Below are positions 1 to 9,226 of a stretch of DNA of 64,000 bases, in pieces. The stretch is from positions 1-64,000 of the forward strand of contig NZ_QEIO01000002.1 of NCBI RefSeq assembly GCF_003336425.1. Direction: 5' to 3'. Origin of the DNA: Marinitenerispora sediminis (GTDB lineage Bacteria > Actinomycetota > Actinomycetes > Streptosporangiales > Streptosporangiaceae). Position numbers and translations under genes: made by a program. The notes beneath the pieces were generated by a model, which saw only the letters and a program-made list of their open reading frames with translations, did not search any database and was not told the origin of the DNA. The first letter of the stretch is position 1. The number at the start of each line of letters is the position of its first letter.

Positions 1-46
1 CCGCCCGCCCACCCCACGCGTAACCCGCCTGTGCCTGGAGGAACCA

Positions 47-2080
47 GTGCCCGATTCCGCGCCCCGACGCCGACTGCTACCGCTCATCTCGCACGCCGGC
101 GGGAGATCCCGAACCACCTGCCGTTTCCGCTGCGGTGACGCCTGCTTCCACGAGGCGCCCAACACGAGCGCCAACGAGTACTTCGGCGATGTCTTCACCG
201 CCGCGCTGTCGCGCCGCAACGTCCTGCGCGCCGGGGCGGTCAGCGCCGGTGCCTCCGCCCTCGCGTTCGGGGTCGGAGCCGCCCCCGCGACCGCGGCTCC
301 GCGCAACCCCCGCCTGGGCTTCACCTCCGTGGCGCCCAACACCGCCGACGCCGTGACCGTTCCGCAGGGCTACGACCACCGCGTCGTCGTCCGCTGGGGC
401 GACCCCGTCGTCCCGGGCGCGCCTGAGTTCGACTTCGCCGGCCAGACCGCCGAGGCCCAGGAGCGCCAGTTCGGCTACAACTGCGACTACGTCTCGTTCG
501 TCGAACTGGACAACGGGCGCGGCCTGCTGTGGGTCAACCACGAGTACACCAACGAGAACATCATGTTCGCCGGATACAGCGACGGCGCCGCCGCCGACCT
601 GGAGCAGATCCGGATCTCGATGGCCGCGCACGGCGGGTCGATCGTGGAGATCGAGCGGGTCGGCCGCACCGGGGCGTGGAAGCTCGTCACCTCCGGACGG
701 CGCCGCTACAACCGGCGCATCACCGCGTCGACCCCGATGCGGCTGACCGGACCGGCCGCCGGCGACGCGCTGCTGCGTACCGCGGCCGACCCCGAGGGCA
801 CCGAGGTGCTCGGCATGCTGAACAACTGCTCCGGCGGCATGACCCCGTGGGGCACGGTCCTCACCTGCGAGGAGAACTTCAACCAGTACTTCGTCGGCGG
901 CGAGGGCGCTCCCGAGGACGTCAAGCCCAAGCTGCGCCGGTACGGCATCGCCGTCCAGGGCGACACCCGCGCCGGCAACCGGCGGTTCGACCGGGTGGAC
1001 GAGCGCTTCGACCTGTCCAAGCACCCCAACGAGGCGAACCGGTTCGGCTACGTGGTCGAGATCGACCCCCTCGACCCCGACTACCAGCCGCGCAAGCGCA
1101 CCATGCTCGGCCGGTTCAAGCACGAGGCGGCCAACACGAGGATCACCGCCGACGGCCGGGTGGCCGTGTACATGGGCGACGACGAGCGGTTCGACTACAT
1201 CTACAAGTTCGTCAGCGAGAAGCGGTACCGCAAGGGCTCCCGCCGGCACAACGACACGCTGCTGGACTCCGGCACCCTCTACGTCGCGAAGCTGACCGGC
1301 AACAGCCCGGCCGAGGAGATCGACGGCTCCGGCGCGCTCCCCGAGGACGGCGAGTTCGACGGCTCCGGTACCTGGATCCCGCTGTGCGACGCCACCACCT
1401 CCTACGTCGACGGCTTCACCGTCGCGGAGGTGCTGGTGCACACGCGCCTCGCCGCCGACGCCGTGGGCGCCACCAAGATGGACCGCCCCGAGGACTTCGA
1501 GGCCAGCCCGGTCACCGGCAAGGTGTACTGCGCACTGACCAACAACTCCAGCCGCACCCCCGAGCAGGCCGACGAGGCCAACCCGCGCGCGAACAACCGG
1601 TACGGCCACATCCTGGAGATCACCGAGCGGCGCAACGACGCCGGCGCCACCGCCTTCGGCTGGAAGGTGCCGGTCGTCTGCGGCGACCCGGAGGACCCGA
1701 GCACCTACTTCTCCGGCTACGACAAGTCCAAGGTGGCGGCGATCTCCTCGCCGGACAACCTCACCTTCGACGCGAGCGGCAACCTGTGGATCGCCACGGA
1801 CGGCCAGCCCGGCACGCTCGACCACAACGACGCGCTGCACGCCGTCCCGGTCGAGGGGAAGTACCGCGGCGAGCTGAAGACCTTCGCCACGGTGCCCTAC
1901 GGCGCCGAGTGCTGCGGTCCGTTCATCACCGAGGACCAGAAGACGGTGTTCATCGCCCCGCAGCACCCCGGCGAGGACGGCACCGTGGAGCAGCCGCAGA
2001 GCACCTGGCCGAACGGCGACTTCCCGCGCCCGTCGGTGGTGTCCATCTGGCACACCCGCGGCCGCAAGATCGGATCGTGA
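47..2080 (+). CDS. PhoX-like (DUF839) Tat-exported phosphatase
   Basis: The 677-residue protein matches the PhoX/DUF839 family, metal-dependent phosphatases that act outside the membrane and release phosphate from organic phosphoesters. The N-terminal region up to about residue 50 resembles the leader seen in actinobacterial members (PLISHAGGRS near residue 12), and a twin-arginine signal (SRRNVLRAG followed by a hydrophobic Ala-rich stretch ending near APATA) lies at about residues 54-85, so export is by Tat. The conserved segments LWVNHEYTNE, LTCEENFNQYF and DNLTFD are typical of the family. The GTG start at 47 is chosen because GGAGG sits five bases upstream. It ends at a perfect hairpin and converges on the LysE gene. 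No Pho box can be judged because the upstream sequence is outside the window. The exact substrate is not predictable. Confidence 0.85.
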   Translation: MPDSAPRRRLLPLISHAGGRSRTTCRFRCGDACFHEAPNTSANEYFGDVFTAALSRRNVLRAGAVSAGASALAFGVGAAPATAAPRNPRLGFTSVAPNTADAVTVPQGYDHRVVVRWGDPVVPGAPEFDFAGQTAEAQERQFGYNCDYVSFVELDNGRGLLWVNHEYTNENIMFAGYSDGAAADLEQIRISMAAHGGSIVEIERVGRTGAWKLVTSGRRRYNRRITASTPMRLTGPAAGDALLRTAADPEGTEVLGMLNNCSGGMTPWGTVLTCEENFNQYFVGGEGAPEDVKPKLRRYGIAVQGDTRAGNRRFDRVDERFDLSKHPNEANRFGYVVEIDPLDPDYQPRKRTMLGRFKHEAANTRITADGRVAVYMGDDERFDYIYKFVSEKRYRKGSRRHNDTLLDSGTLYVAKLTGNSPAEEIDGSGALPEDGEFDGSGTWIPLCDATTSYVDGFTVAEVLVHTRLAADAVGATKMDRPEDFEASPVTGKVYCALTNNSSRTPEQADEANPRANNRYGHILEITERRNDAGATAFGWKVPVVCGDPEDPSTYFSGYDKSKVAAISSPDNLTFDASGNLWIATDGQPGTLDHNDALHAVPVEGKYRGELKTFATVPYGAECCGPFITEDQKTVFIAPQHPGEDGTVEQPQSTWPNGDFPRPSVVSIWHTRGRKIGS

Positions 2081-2102
2081 CCCCGGTCTGACCGCACTCC
2101 TG

Positions 2103-2130
2103 GTCCCGGCGCCGCCCGCGGCGCCGGGAC
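2103..2130. terminator. Perfect GC hairpin between convergent genes
   Basis: A 13-base arm (2103-2115) is perfectly complementary to 2118-2130 with two unpaired bases between. It lies between the stop of the phosphatase gene and the stop of the convergent LysE gene, so it probably ends transcription from both sides. There is no T-run, as is usual in high-GC actinomycetes. Confidence 0.75.
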
Positions 2131-2156
2131 CTCGTCGTCGGGGGCCCTCGCCGGCC

Positions 2157-2804
2157 TCAGTGCCGCTGCGCGGCGAGTCCGCCCGCCATGAGCAGGAACG
2201 CCCCTCCGGTCGCCTGGTCGAACCGGCGGCGCACCCGGGCGGTGAGCCGCAGCGCCGACAGCCGGCCGCCGGCATAGGCGTAACCCAGCGCCGCGGCGAA
2301 CTCCACGGCGAGGTAGCCGGCCGCCAGCGCGAGCAGCTGCGGGAGCAACGGGCGGGCCGGGTCAGCGAACTGCGGGAGGAACGCGGCGAAGACCAGCATC
2401 GCCTTGGGGTTCGTCATCGCGACGAGGAACTCCTCGCGGACCAGCCGGGCCCTGCCGCGGTGCCGTCGCCGTTGCGACGGGGACGCCGCCGCCTCCTCCT
2501 CGTCGGGCGTGCGCGGGGCTCGCGCGCCCCACAGCGTCCGCAGGCCCAGCACGAGCAGGTACCCCACCCCGCACCACTTGAGCGCGGTGAAGGCGGTCTC
2601 GGACGCGAGCAGCAGCGCACCGAGCCCGGTGGCGGTCGCGGCGGCGAGCAGCGCGAACGCCGTGAACCGCCCGGCCAGCCCGACCACGGCGTCCCGGGCA
2701 CCCTGCTGCAGCGCGGTGCGCAGCGAGAGCAGGTTGTTGGCGCCGGGTGAGACGGCCACCAGCGAGGCGGCGGCGAGGAAGGCGGCCCACTGCTCCACGG
2801 ACAT
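2157..2804 (-). CDS. LysE/RhtB family amino acid exporter
   Basis: The 215-residue protein is a LysE/RhtB-type translocator. The family exports amino acids and small metabolites across the inner membrane with about six helices. The N-terminal motif SPGANNLLSLRTALQQG is the family signature, and VAMTNPKAMLVFAAFLPQF is the conserved central block. An Arg-rich loop at about residues 100-125 separates the two halves, as in other members. The ATG at 2804 starts the family-like sequence MSVEQW; the open frame extends further upstream but that part has no family similarity, and no strong Shine-Dalgarno is seen. The neighbours give no hint of substrate. Family call is firm, substrate unknown. Confidence 0.85.
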   Translation of the reverse strand: MSVEQWAAFLAAASLVAVSPGANNLLSLRTALQQGARDAVVGLAGRFTAFALLAAATATGLGALLLASETAFTALKWCGVGYLLVLGLRTLWGARAPRTPDEEEAAASPSQRRRHRGRARLVREEFLVAMTNPKAMLVFAAFLPQFADPARPLLPQLLALAAGYLAVEFAAALGYAYAGGRLSALRLTARVRRRFDQATGGAFLLMAGGLAAQRH

Positions 2805-2904
2805 ACCCCGATCGTAGGCGGCGGCGGAGCGGCCGCGCGACCGTGCGTAGCATCCATGGCGCGGGGGCGATCGGCGCCTCCGGCGACGGCAGGAGGACAG
2901 CGGT

Positions 2905-3447
2905 ATGGCAGCGACGGTACGCCCGGCCCGGCAGCAGGACGCACAGGCGATGGACGAGCTGTTCCGTGCCGCCGCACTCGCCGCGTGGTCGCATTTCATG
3001 CCGGAGGAGGAACTGCGCGCCGAACCGCCGCGCCCCGAGGTCTACCGCCAGGCCGTGCGGGCGCCGGAGGTCACCGTCCTCGTCGCCGAGGAGGGCGGCC
3101 GCGTGCGCGGCTTCGCCGTCACCCGGGAGAGCCGGGACCCCGACGGCGGCCGCGGGGTCGGCGAGCTGCACATGTGCTACGCCCACCCGGAGGCGTGGGG
3201 GACCGGGGTCGCCTCCGCCCTCATGGCCGAGGCGCTGGCGCACCTGCGTGCGTGCGGCCACCGCACCGCCACGCTGTGGGCCGCCGAGCCGAACCACCGC
3301 GCCCGCGCCTTCTACCGGCGCTGGGGATGGCAGCCCGACGGCGCCCGCCGGTCCAAGACCCGGTTGGGCGCCACGTTCACGGAGTACCGGTACCGGCACG
3401 GGCTCGGCGCCGAGCCGGAGGGAGGCCCCGGTAGCGCGGCCGGATGA
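2905..3447 (+). CDS. GNAT family N-acetyltransferase
   Basis: This is a 180-residue single-domain GNAT protein, which would transfer an acetyl group from acetyl-CoA to an amine or similar acceptor in the cytoplasm. Motif A is visible as AWGTGVASALMAEAL around residues 95-110, preceded by the strand LHMCYAHPE and followed by the motif B region NHRARAFYRRWGW, which is characteristic. AGGAGG stands eight bases before the ATG. It ends seven bases from the stop of the convergent ETF beta gene, leaving almost no room for a terminator. It is divergent from the LysE gene with a 100-base shared promoter region. The substrate cannot be told from sequence. Confidence 0.85.
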   Translation: MAATVRPARQQDAQAMDELFRAAALAAWSHFMPEEELRAEPPRPEVYRQAVRAPEVTVLVAEEGGRVRGFAVTRESRDPDGGRGVGELHMCYAHPEAWGTGVASALMAEALAHLRACGHRTATLWAAEPNHRARAFYRRWGWQPDGARRSKTRLGATFTEYRYRHGLGAEPEGGPGSAAG

Positions 3448-3454
3448 GCCGGGC

Positions 3455-4354
3455 TCACCCCCCGCGCAGGTGGCCGGTCTCGCGCAGGTAGCGGAGCAGT
3501 TCGGCGGCGGCCTCCTCCGGGGCGGCCGCCACGGTCCGCCGCGGCGGGCGGCCGGCCGGCGAGGTGGTGACGGCGATCGCCCGGCGCAGCGCGTCGCCGG
3601 AGGGGTCGGGACCCGGGAGCGGACGCGGTCCGGGGCGGAACGGCTCCGCGCGCTGCGGGAACCCGGAGACACCCGTGCGCGGCGCCGGGGCCAGCGCGGT
3701 CTCCACCCGGCCGTCGGTGCTCTCCAGCAGCGCGGGCAGCGGCGCGCGGCGCAGCTCCGCCGTTCCCGCCTCGACCGACATCACCGCGGGGAGCGGGACC
3801 CGCAGCACCTCGCGGTGTCCGCGGTCCAGCCGGCGCACCGCGTGCAGCTCCCCGCGCTCGCCGGGCCGGGCCGCGCCGTCGGCGGCCGCCGAGACCGCCA
3901 CCAGGCCGAGCGCCTGCGCGGCGCCGAGCTCCTCGGCCAGGAAGGCCGGCACCGCGCCGCTGCCCCGGTCGAGGCTCGCGTCGCCGCACACGACGAGCTC
4001 GGCCGGCGCGGGGCCGTCCGGGCCGACCACGGAGGCGAGGGCCGCCGCGACCGTCGCGCTCGACGCGGACCCGTGCGGGCCCGCGGTCGGCAGCTCGACG
4101 CGCACCGCGCGCGCGGCACCGACCGTGAGCGCCTCGCGCAGCACCGCCTCGGCGGCCGGCGGGCCGACGCTCACCGCCGCCACCTCGCCGCCGCGGGCCT
4201 CCGCGATCCGCAGCGCGGTCTCCAGCGCGGCCTGGTCGGCGGGGGAGACACCGAGCGTGTGCGCGTCGCGGCGGTGGCTCTCGCGGACCACCCCGGTCAG
4301 GGGGTCGACGTCGGGACGCAGGTCGACCAGTTTCAGCGCGGCGGCGACACGCAC
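3455..4354 (-). CDS. Electron transfer flavoprotein beta subunit, mycofactocin-associated type
   Basis: The 299-residue product resembles ETF beta/FixA proteins: the N-terminal KLVDLRPDVDPLTGVV, then ADQAALETALRIAE, GPPAAEAVLREAL and the AELVVCGDASLD block follow the order seen in ETF beta. It would bind AMP and, with the alpha subunit encoded three genes upstream, form a heterodimer carrying FAD that passes electrons from a dehydrogenase. The sequence is divergent from housekeeping ETF beta and fits the mycofactocin-associated branch, an inference from its neighbours. GTG start with GAGGAGG five bases ahead. It is the last gene of the six-gene operon, 46 bases after the ferredoxin gene. Confidence 0.7.
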   Translation of the reverse strand: MRVAAALKLVDLRPDVDPLTGVVRESHRRDAHTLGVSPADQAALETALRIAEARGGEVAAVSVGPPAAEAVLREALTVGAARAVRVELPTAGPHGSASSATVAAALASVVGPDGPAPAELVVCGDASLDRGSGAVPAFLAEELGAAQALGLVAVSAAADGAARPGERGELHAVRRLDRGHREVLRVPLPAVMSVEAGTAELRRAPLPALLESTDGRVETALAPAPRTGVSGFPQRAEPFRPGPRPLPGPDPSGDALRRAIAVTTSPAGRPPRRTVAAAPEEAAAELLRYLRETGHLRGG

Positions 4355-4400
4355 CGCAACCTCCTCGGGCGTGGGTTCGGCGGAGACACGGGGCGGGGCG

Positions 4401-4853
4401 TCAGGACCAGCGCAGTACCACGCCGTGGCCGCCGCGCGGGTAGGACCAGGTGATCGCGTCCCCGCCCGCGCCCTCGCAGACCAGCCGGCACAGCCCGCAC
4501 TCGAAGCACTGCTCGTGGTTGAACACGATGCCGCCGTCGGCCGTCGGAGTGAACAGGTCGGCGGGGCAGGCGGTCACGCAGGGCTGGCCCGGGCAGGCCT
4601 GGCAGGCGGCGGTGTCCACCACGATGTGGGGCTCGTCCTGCACCCGGAACTCCACCGTGGCCATGCGGTCGCCGAAGGCGTACTCCGACCACTCCGGCCG
4701 CCGGCCGGCGGCCGGGTCGGCGCTGCCGCGTCCCGGACGGAGCGGAGCGTCCCCGCGGCCGCCGGCGTCGCGCTCCGGCCGCGCGCCCGCCTCCCTCCGG
4801 GCGCTCCGGCGGATACGGCGGCGGCGCAGGCGGTCCAGCATCGACATCGTCAT
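4401..4853 (-). CDS. FixX-like 4Fe-4S ferredoxin with basic N-terminal extension
   Basis: The 150-residue protein ends in a ferredoxin domain with two Cys groups (CQACPGQPCVTACP and CFECGLCRLVC) typical of FixX-like partners of ETF-quinone oxidoreductases. The first 60 residues are an Arg- and Gly-rich low-complexity extension not found in short FixX proteins. It would relay electrons between the FixC-like flavoprotein encoded just upstream and a quinone or other acceptor at the membrane. The start at 4853 lies two bases after the stop of the flavoprotein gene, so translation is probably coupled; a second ATG six bases downstream is possible. Confidence 0.75.
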   Translation of the reverse strand: MTMSMLDRLRRRRIRRSARREAGARPERDAGGRGDAPLRPGRGSADPAAGRRPEWSEYAFGDRMATVEFRVQDEPHIVVDTAACQACPGQPCVTACPADLFTPTADGGIVFNHEQCFECGLCRLVCEGAGGDAITWSYPRGGHGVVLRWS

Positions 4854-4855
4854 GG

Positions 4856-6154
4856 CTATCCGAAACTCCTCAGCAGCTGCCATCCGTCGCGTGCGAGGTC
4901 GCGCATCCGGGCGCCGTGCGCGGCGGCGACCTCCCGCAGTACCGTGGTGACGCCCGGCTTGGGCCGCGGGTTGTCCACGGTGAGCAGCCGCTCCGCTGCG
5001 TCGCAGGCCAGTCGCGGATAGCGACGCATCCGCTCCGAACGCATGAGGTGCGGCACGTCCCGGAAGCGGTGCAGGTCACCCAGGACGAACGACGACTCCA
5101 GCCGCGAGCGGTACCCCGCGAGAGCGGCCGCGCCGGTGTCGCCGGCGCGCACGGCCGCGGCGGCCGCCTCACCCGCCGCGATCCCGGACCCGATCGCGAA
5201 GTTCACGCCCTCCAGCCACGGCCCGGCGGTGAGGACCAGGCCGGCGGCGTCGCCGCAGACCAGGATTCCGGGCCCCGCCAGGCGGGGCAGCACGGCCCGG
5301 CTGCCGTCCGGCACGAGGTGCGCGGCGTACTCTTTCAGCTCGGCGCCGCGCAGGTAGGGTGCGATCGCCGGGTGGGCCTTGACCTCCGCGATCAGCTCCT
5401 CCGGCCGGATCCGGCTCCGCGCCAGATCGGCGGCCGGCACCAGCACGCCGACCGAGACGGTGTCCAGAGCGGTGTGCAGGAACGCCGACGCGGGCACATC
5501 CGCGGTGCAGCCGAGCACCTCCATGGCGGCGCCCTCCCGGCCGGTCAGCCCGAACCGCCGGTCGATCTCGTCGCGGGGGAGCGCGAGCACCTCCTTCGCC
5601 CCGAGGGCGAAGTCCTCGGCCGAACCGCTCGGGCGCAGGCCGGCCTCCCGCGCCAGCAGCGAGTTGGCCCCGTCGCAGGCGATCACCACGCCCGCCTCGA
5701 CCTCTCCGCCCTCGCGGTCCGTCCGCACCCCGCGGACCGAGCCGTCCGGGCCGCGCAGCAGGGCCGTCGCGGTCGTGGAGCAGACCAGCCGCGCGCCGGC
5801 GCGCTCGGCGACCCCGGCCAGCCAGGAGTCGAACTCCGACCGGTAGGCGATCGCCCCGTTGTAGGGCGGTTCGGCCCACGCGCCGTTGCGGTAGTCCACC
5901 GACAGCGCCTGCGCGCCGGTCGCCATCATCAGCGAGCGGCGGGTGACCCACCGCTGGATCGGGGCCTGCTCCCACCACCGGGGGACCAGGTCGTCGAGGA
6001 CCCGGCCGTAGATCACGCCGCCGTGCACGTTCTTGGCACCCGGGAACGGCCCGCGCTCCAGCAGAAGTACCGACGCCCCGGCCTGCGCGGCGGTGAGAGC
6101 GGCCGCCGACCCGGCCGGCCCCGCGCCGACCACCACCACGTCGAAGCGCGTCAC
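4856..6154 (-). CDS. FixC-like FAD-dependent oxidoreductase (ETF-quinone oxidoreductase family)
   Basis: The 432-residue flavoprotein has an N-terminal FAD-binding Rossmann fold (VVVGAGPAGSAAAL, then ERGPFPGAKNVHGGV) and a second FAD motif GPGILVCGDAAGLVL near residue 285, in the order seen in FixC and geranylgeranyl reductase-like proteins. Members accept electrons from ETF and deliver them, together with a FixX ferredoxin, to quinone. GTG start. The gene lies 34 bases after ETF alpha and two bases before the ferredoxin, so the complex is encoded as a unit. The role as electron outlet for the two OYE-type enzymes upstream is inferred from the operon. Confidence 0.8.
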   Translation of the reverse strand: MTRFDVVVVGAGPAGSAAALTAAQAGASVLLLERGPFPGAKNVHGGVIYGRVLDDLVPRWWEQAPIQRWVTRRSLMMATGAQALSVDYRNGAWAEPPYNGAIAYRSEFDSWLAGVAERAGARLVCSTTATALLRGPDGSVRGVRTDREGGEVEAGVVIACDGANSLLAREAGLRPSGSAEDFALGAKEVLALPRDEIDRRFGLTGREGAAMEVLGCTADVPASAFLHTALDTVSVGVLVPAADLARSRIRPEELIAEVKAHPAIAPYLRGAELKEYAAHLVPDGSRAVLPRLAGPGILVCGDAAGLVLTAGPWLEGVNFAIGSGIAAGEAAAAAVRAGDTGAAALAGYRSRLESSFVLGDLHRFRDVPHLMRSERMRRYPRLACDAAERLLTVDNPRPKPGVTTVLREVAAAHGARMRDLARDGWQLLRSFG

Positions 6155-6188
6155 GCGCCGCTCCCTTCCTCGCCTCGTCCTCAGCCGT

Positions 6189-7172
6189 TCAGCCGTCCCC
6201 GACGGCGTCCGCGGCCGTCCCCGGCGCGGCTTCGTCCCGCAGCATCCGCGCCAGCGCGGCCAGCAGTCCAGGCGCGTCCGTGACCAGCCCGAGGTCGGCC
6301 GCCGCCATCATCGGCGAGCCGGGATCCCGGTCCACGGCCACCACGTGCGCCGGGTCCCCGGTGCCCGCGAGGTAGCGGGGCGCGCCGGAAACCCCGACCG
6401 CGATGTGCAGCTCCGGGCTCACCCTAACGCCGGTCGCGCCGACCCGGCGCTCCGGAGCGACCAGACCGGCCTCGGCGGCGGCGCGGGTCCCGCCCACCGC
6501 CGCGCCGAGTGCCCGCGCGACCTCGGACAGCGCCGCGAACGCCGCCGCGCCGCCGTCCGGACCGCCCAGCAGACCCGCACCGCCGACGACCACGCGCTCG
6601 GCCTCGGAGAGGTCCGCGGCACCCGGCTCCGGGACGCGGACGGCGACCACCCGCGCCTCCCCGGGGTCCCGCGCGGCACCCGCCGGACCGATCCGGCGGA
6701 CCGAGCACCGGGCTTCGGGGCGCACCGGGGCGGCACCGCCCACCCCCGGCCGCAGCGTCACCACGGCGGGCCCGGTGATCCCCACCCGGACCGCTCGGCG
6801 GTCCCCGTCGCGCGGCAGCACCGCATACCCCGGCCCGACCCGGACCGCGCCCGCCAGCAGCGGCCGCCCGAGGCGGGCCGCCAGCCGGGGCGCGAGGTCG
6901 CGGCCGTCCGGACACGCCGGCAGCAGCACCAGGTCCGCCGCCGCGCATGCCCCGGCGACGGCGCGCGCCCACCGGCCCGGCTGGAACTCCGGGCTCTCCC
7001 ACACCAGGAGCAGCCGGGCGGAGCCGCGCAGCTCGGCCGCCGCGTCCTCCGCCCCGCCGCCCGCGAGCAGCGCCACGCCGCCGGCCTCGGCGACGGCCTC
7101 GGCGCCGCCCGGTGGCAGCGTCGCGTCCCGCACCGGCACCACCGCCATCGTCCTGCCCCGGTCCGCGGTCAC
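6189..7172 (-). CDS. Electron transfer flavoprotein alpha subunit, mycofactocin-associated type
   Basis: The 327-residue protein has the C-terminal FAD-binding block of ETF alpha: GGTRAAAEAGLV, VGATGVRVSPELHIAVGVSG and VVAVDRDPGSPMMAAADLGLV, in the last 110 residues. The N-terminal 200 residues are poorly conserved. It would hold the FAD of the ETF heterodimer. The GTG start at 7172 overlaps the stop of the preceding OYE gene (GTGA), indicating coupled translation. The wide separation from the beta gene by FixC and FixX genes differs from housekeeping etfBA pairs and matches accessory ETF sets. Confidence 0.75.
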   Translation of the reverse strand: MTADRGRTMAVVPVRDATLPPGGAEAVAEAGGVALLAGGGAEDAAAELRGSARLLLVWESPEFQPGRWARAVAGACAAADLVLLPACPDGRDLAPRLAARLGRPLLAGAVRVGPGYAVLPRDGDRRAVRVGITGPAVVTLRPGVGGAAPVRPEARCSVRRIGPAGAARDPGEARVVAVRVPEPGAADLSEAERVVVGGAGLLGGPDGGAAAFAALSEVARALGAAVGGTRAAAEAGLVAPERRVGATGVRVSPELHIAVGVSGAPRYLAGTGDPAHVVAVDRDPGSPMMAAADLGLVTDAPGLLAALARMLRDEAAPGTAADAVGDG

Positions 7173-9226
7173 AGCCGTCCTCCGATCCGCTCACCGTCCG
7201 CCACGGCCGCGTCCACGCGGCGCGGCGCCACGCAGTCGCCGGCCCGCAGCACCCGCACGGCCGGCCCGCCGGGGGACCGGAGCCGCCGGTACAGCTCGTC
7301 CCGGGGCGCCTGCGGCAGCGCGCAGACCATCCAGTCCACCGTGCGGGTCGCGCCCGTTCCGGTCGGCTCGTGCTCCAGCGACACCGCCACCGGGCCCCCG
7401 GTGCCCTCCGCGACCGCCCCCGTGACGCGGTGCTCGCACGTCTCCGCGATGCCCCGGGCCGCCGCGCGGATCGACCAGCCCTCCAGGTCGAGGGTTCCCG
7501 CGAGCTCCCGACCGACCAGCGGCGCCGGCGTGACGATCTCCACGGAGCAGCCGCGTTCGGCGAGGAACTCGGCGGCGCCCGTGGCCTCGTGGAAGCCGAG
7601 CCCGTCCACCACCAGCACCGACCCCGACGGGCGGACGGCCCCCGACAGCACGTCGCGCACGTCCACCACCCGCCGCAGCCCGCCCGCCCACGCGGGCCGC
7701 TCCGGGCGGGCGCCGGTCGCCACCACGAGCACGTCAGGCGCGGCCAGCCGCACGAGGCCCGCGTCCACCGCGGTGCCGTAGTCGACCACCACCCCGCGTC
7801 GCCGGCACTCGGCCAGCTGGTTGCGGACGAGTTCGCCGAACTCCGCGCGCCCGGGCGCCGCCGCGGCCAGCCGCACCTGGCCGCCCGCGGCGTCCGCGGC
7901 CTCGCACACCCGGACCCGGTGCCCCGCGCGGGCGGCGGCGATGGCCGCCTGCAGGCCGGCCGGCCCGGCACCGGCCACCAGGACGTCGCGCGGCCGCGGC
8001 CCGGGCGCCGCGACGCGGGCGCGGCGCGGCCACCGGCCCGAGCCCGGACGGCCACCCTGGATCGCCGACGCGGCGGCCGGCGCCGGGTCGGGCTCGGACT
8101 CCCGGCCGACCCGCGGGTTCTCGGCGCAGGCCAGCCGGCCCTCGCCCGAGGGACCGCCGACGCCGGGGACGCAGCCCTGGTTGCAGGACAGGCAGCCGCG
8201 GATCGCCTCCGGGAACCCGGCGCGGGCCTTGGCGGCGAACTCGGGGTCGGCGATCTGGCCGCGCACCACGCTCACCAGGTCGCAGTGGCCGTCGGCGAGT
8301 GCGCGGTCCGCCTGCAGCGGGTCGGTGAACCGGCCCTCGCCGATCACCGGCAGGTCCACGGCGCGCCGCACCGCGTTGGCGAGGTGCAGCGCGTAGCCGG
8401 CCGGGATGTGCATGGACGCCTGCGACACGTGGCGGGTCGCCGCCGTCCCCAGGGCGGTGCCGAGGTAGTCGACCTTGCCGGTGGCCTGCAGGACGCGCGC
8501 CAGCTCGACCGCGTCGGCGAGGGTGCTCCCGCCGTCGAGGAGCTCGTCGCCGCACAGCCGGACGCCCAGGACGCGGGCGGGCCCGATGCGGCCGCGCACC
8601 TCGCCGATCAGCTCCAGGAGCAGCCGCGCGCGGTTGGCGAGCGGCCCGCCGTAGCGGTCGTCGCGCCGGTTGGTCGCCGGCGACAGGAACGCGGCGACGA
8701 TCGAGGGGTGCGCGCACTGCAGCTCCACCCCGTCGAAGCCGCCCTCGACGCTGAGCTCCGCCGCCCGCGCGTAGCCGTCGATGATGGCCGAGATCTCGTG
8801 CCGCTCCACGGCCTTGGGGACCGTCCGCGCGACCGGGTCGGCCACCGGGGACGCCGCCCACGCCGGCCGCCGGACGTAGGGGGCGGCGGCGGGCACCACG
8901 ATGTGCGCCAGCTGCACCAGGACCGGCACCCCGGCACGGTGCACCGACTCGGTGATGGCGCGGTAGCCGCGCAGTACCTCGGGCCGGTACCCCTGCACCA
9001 GCCGCTCGTGGTGGCCGTCGGTGGGATGGGTCGCGTGCGCCTCGGTGATGACCAGCCCGGCGCCGCCGCGCGCCCGCGCCGCGTAGTAGGCGGTGTGCCG
9101 TGCGCTCGGCAGGCCGTCCTCGGCGAAGTCGGTGCGGTGCGCGCCGAACACCACCCGGTTGGCCACCGTGACCGGGCCGACGCGCAGCGGCCGGAACAGG
9201 TGGGAGTAGCGCCCGGCGACGGTCAT
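7169..9226 (-). CDS. FadH/OYE-family flavoenzyme, mycofactocin-associated type 2
   Basis: The 685-residue enzyme has the 2,4-dienoyl-CoA reductase layout: an FMN-binding OYE barrel (residues about 1-345, LFRPLRVGPVTVANRVVFG at the start, then VELQCAHPSIVAAFLSP and NRRDDRYGG), a 4Fe-4S segment (CLSCNQGC plus a later Cys), and a C-terminal nucleotide-binding part with VLVAGAGPAGLQAA. FadH-type enzymes move hydride between NAD(P)H and unsaturated substrates through FMN, FeS and FAD. The open frame continues more than 2 kb further upstream as an artefact; the start at 9226 is chosen because MTVAGRYSHLF begins the OYE fold and overlaps the stop of the previous gene (ATGA). It differs from its tandem paralogue enough to expect a different substrate. 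Confidence 0.75.
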   Translation of the reverse strand: MTVAGRYSHLFRPLRVGPVTVANRVVFGAHRTDFAEDGLPSARHTAYYAARARGGAGLVITEAHATHPTDGHHERLVQGYRPEVLRGYRAITESVHRAGVPVLVQLAHIVVPAAAPYVRRPAWAASPVADPVARTVPKAVERHEISAIIDGYARAAELSVEGGFDGVELQCAHPSIVAAFLSPATNRRDDRYGGPLANRARLLLELIGEVRGRIGPARVLGVRLCGDELLDGGSTLADAVELARVLQATGKVDYLGTALGTAATRHVSQASMHIPAGYALHLANAVRRAVDLPVIGEGRFTDPLQADRALADGHCDLVSVVRGQIADPEFAAKARAGFPEAIRGCLSCNQGCVPGVGGPSGEGRLACAENPRVGRESEPDPAPAAASAIQGGRPGSGRWPRRARVAAPGPRPRDVLVAGAGPAGLQAAIAAARAGHRVRVCEAADAAGGQVRLAAAAPGRAEFGELVRNQLAECRRRGVVVDYGTAVDAGLVRLAAPDVLVVATGARPERPAWAGGLRRVVDVRDVLSGAVRPSGSVLVVDGLGFHEATGAAEFLAERGCSVEIVTPAPLVGRELAGTLDLEGWSIRAAARGIAETCEHRVTGAVAEGTGGPVAVSLEHEPTGTGATRTVDWMVCALPQAPRDELYRRLRSPGGPAVRVLRAGDCVAPRRVDAAVADGERIGGRL

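Noticed and set aside
77-2275. 732-residue open frame on the minus strand opposite the phosphatase gene
   Set aside because: It lies fully antisense to a clear PhoX-like gene, has Gly/Val/Arg-rich random composition and no Shine-Dalgarno; a typical high-GC shadow.
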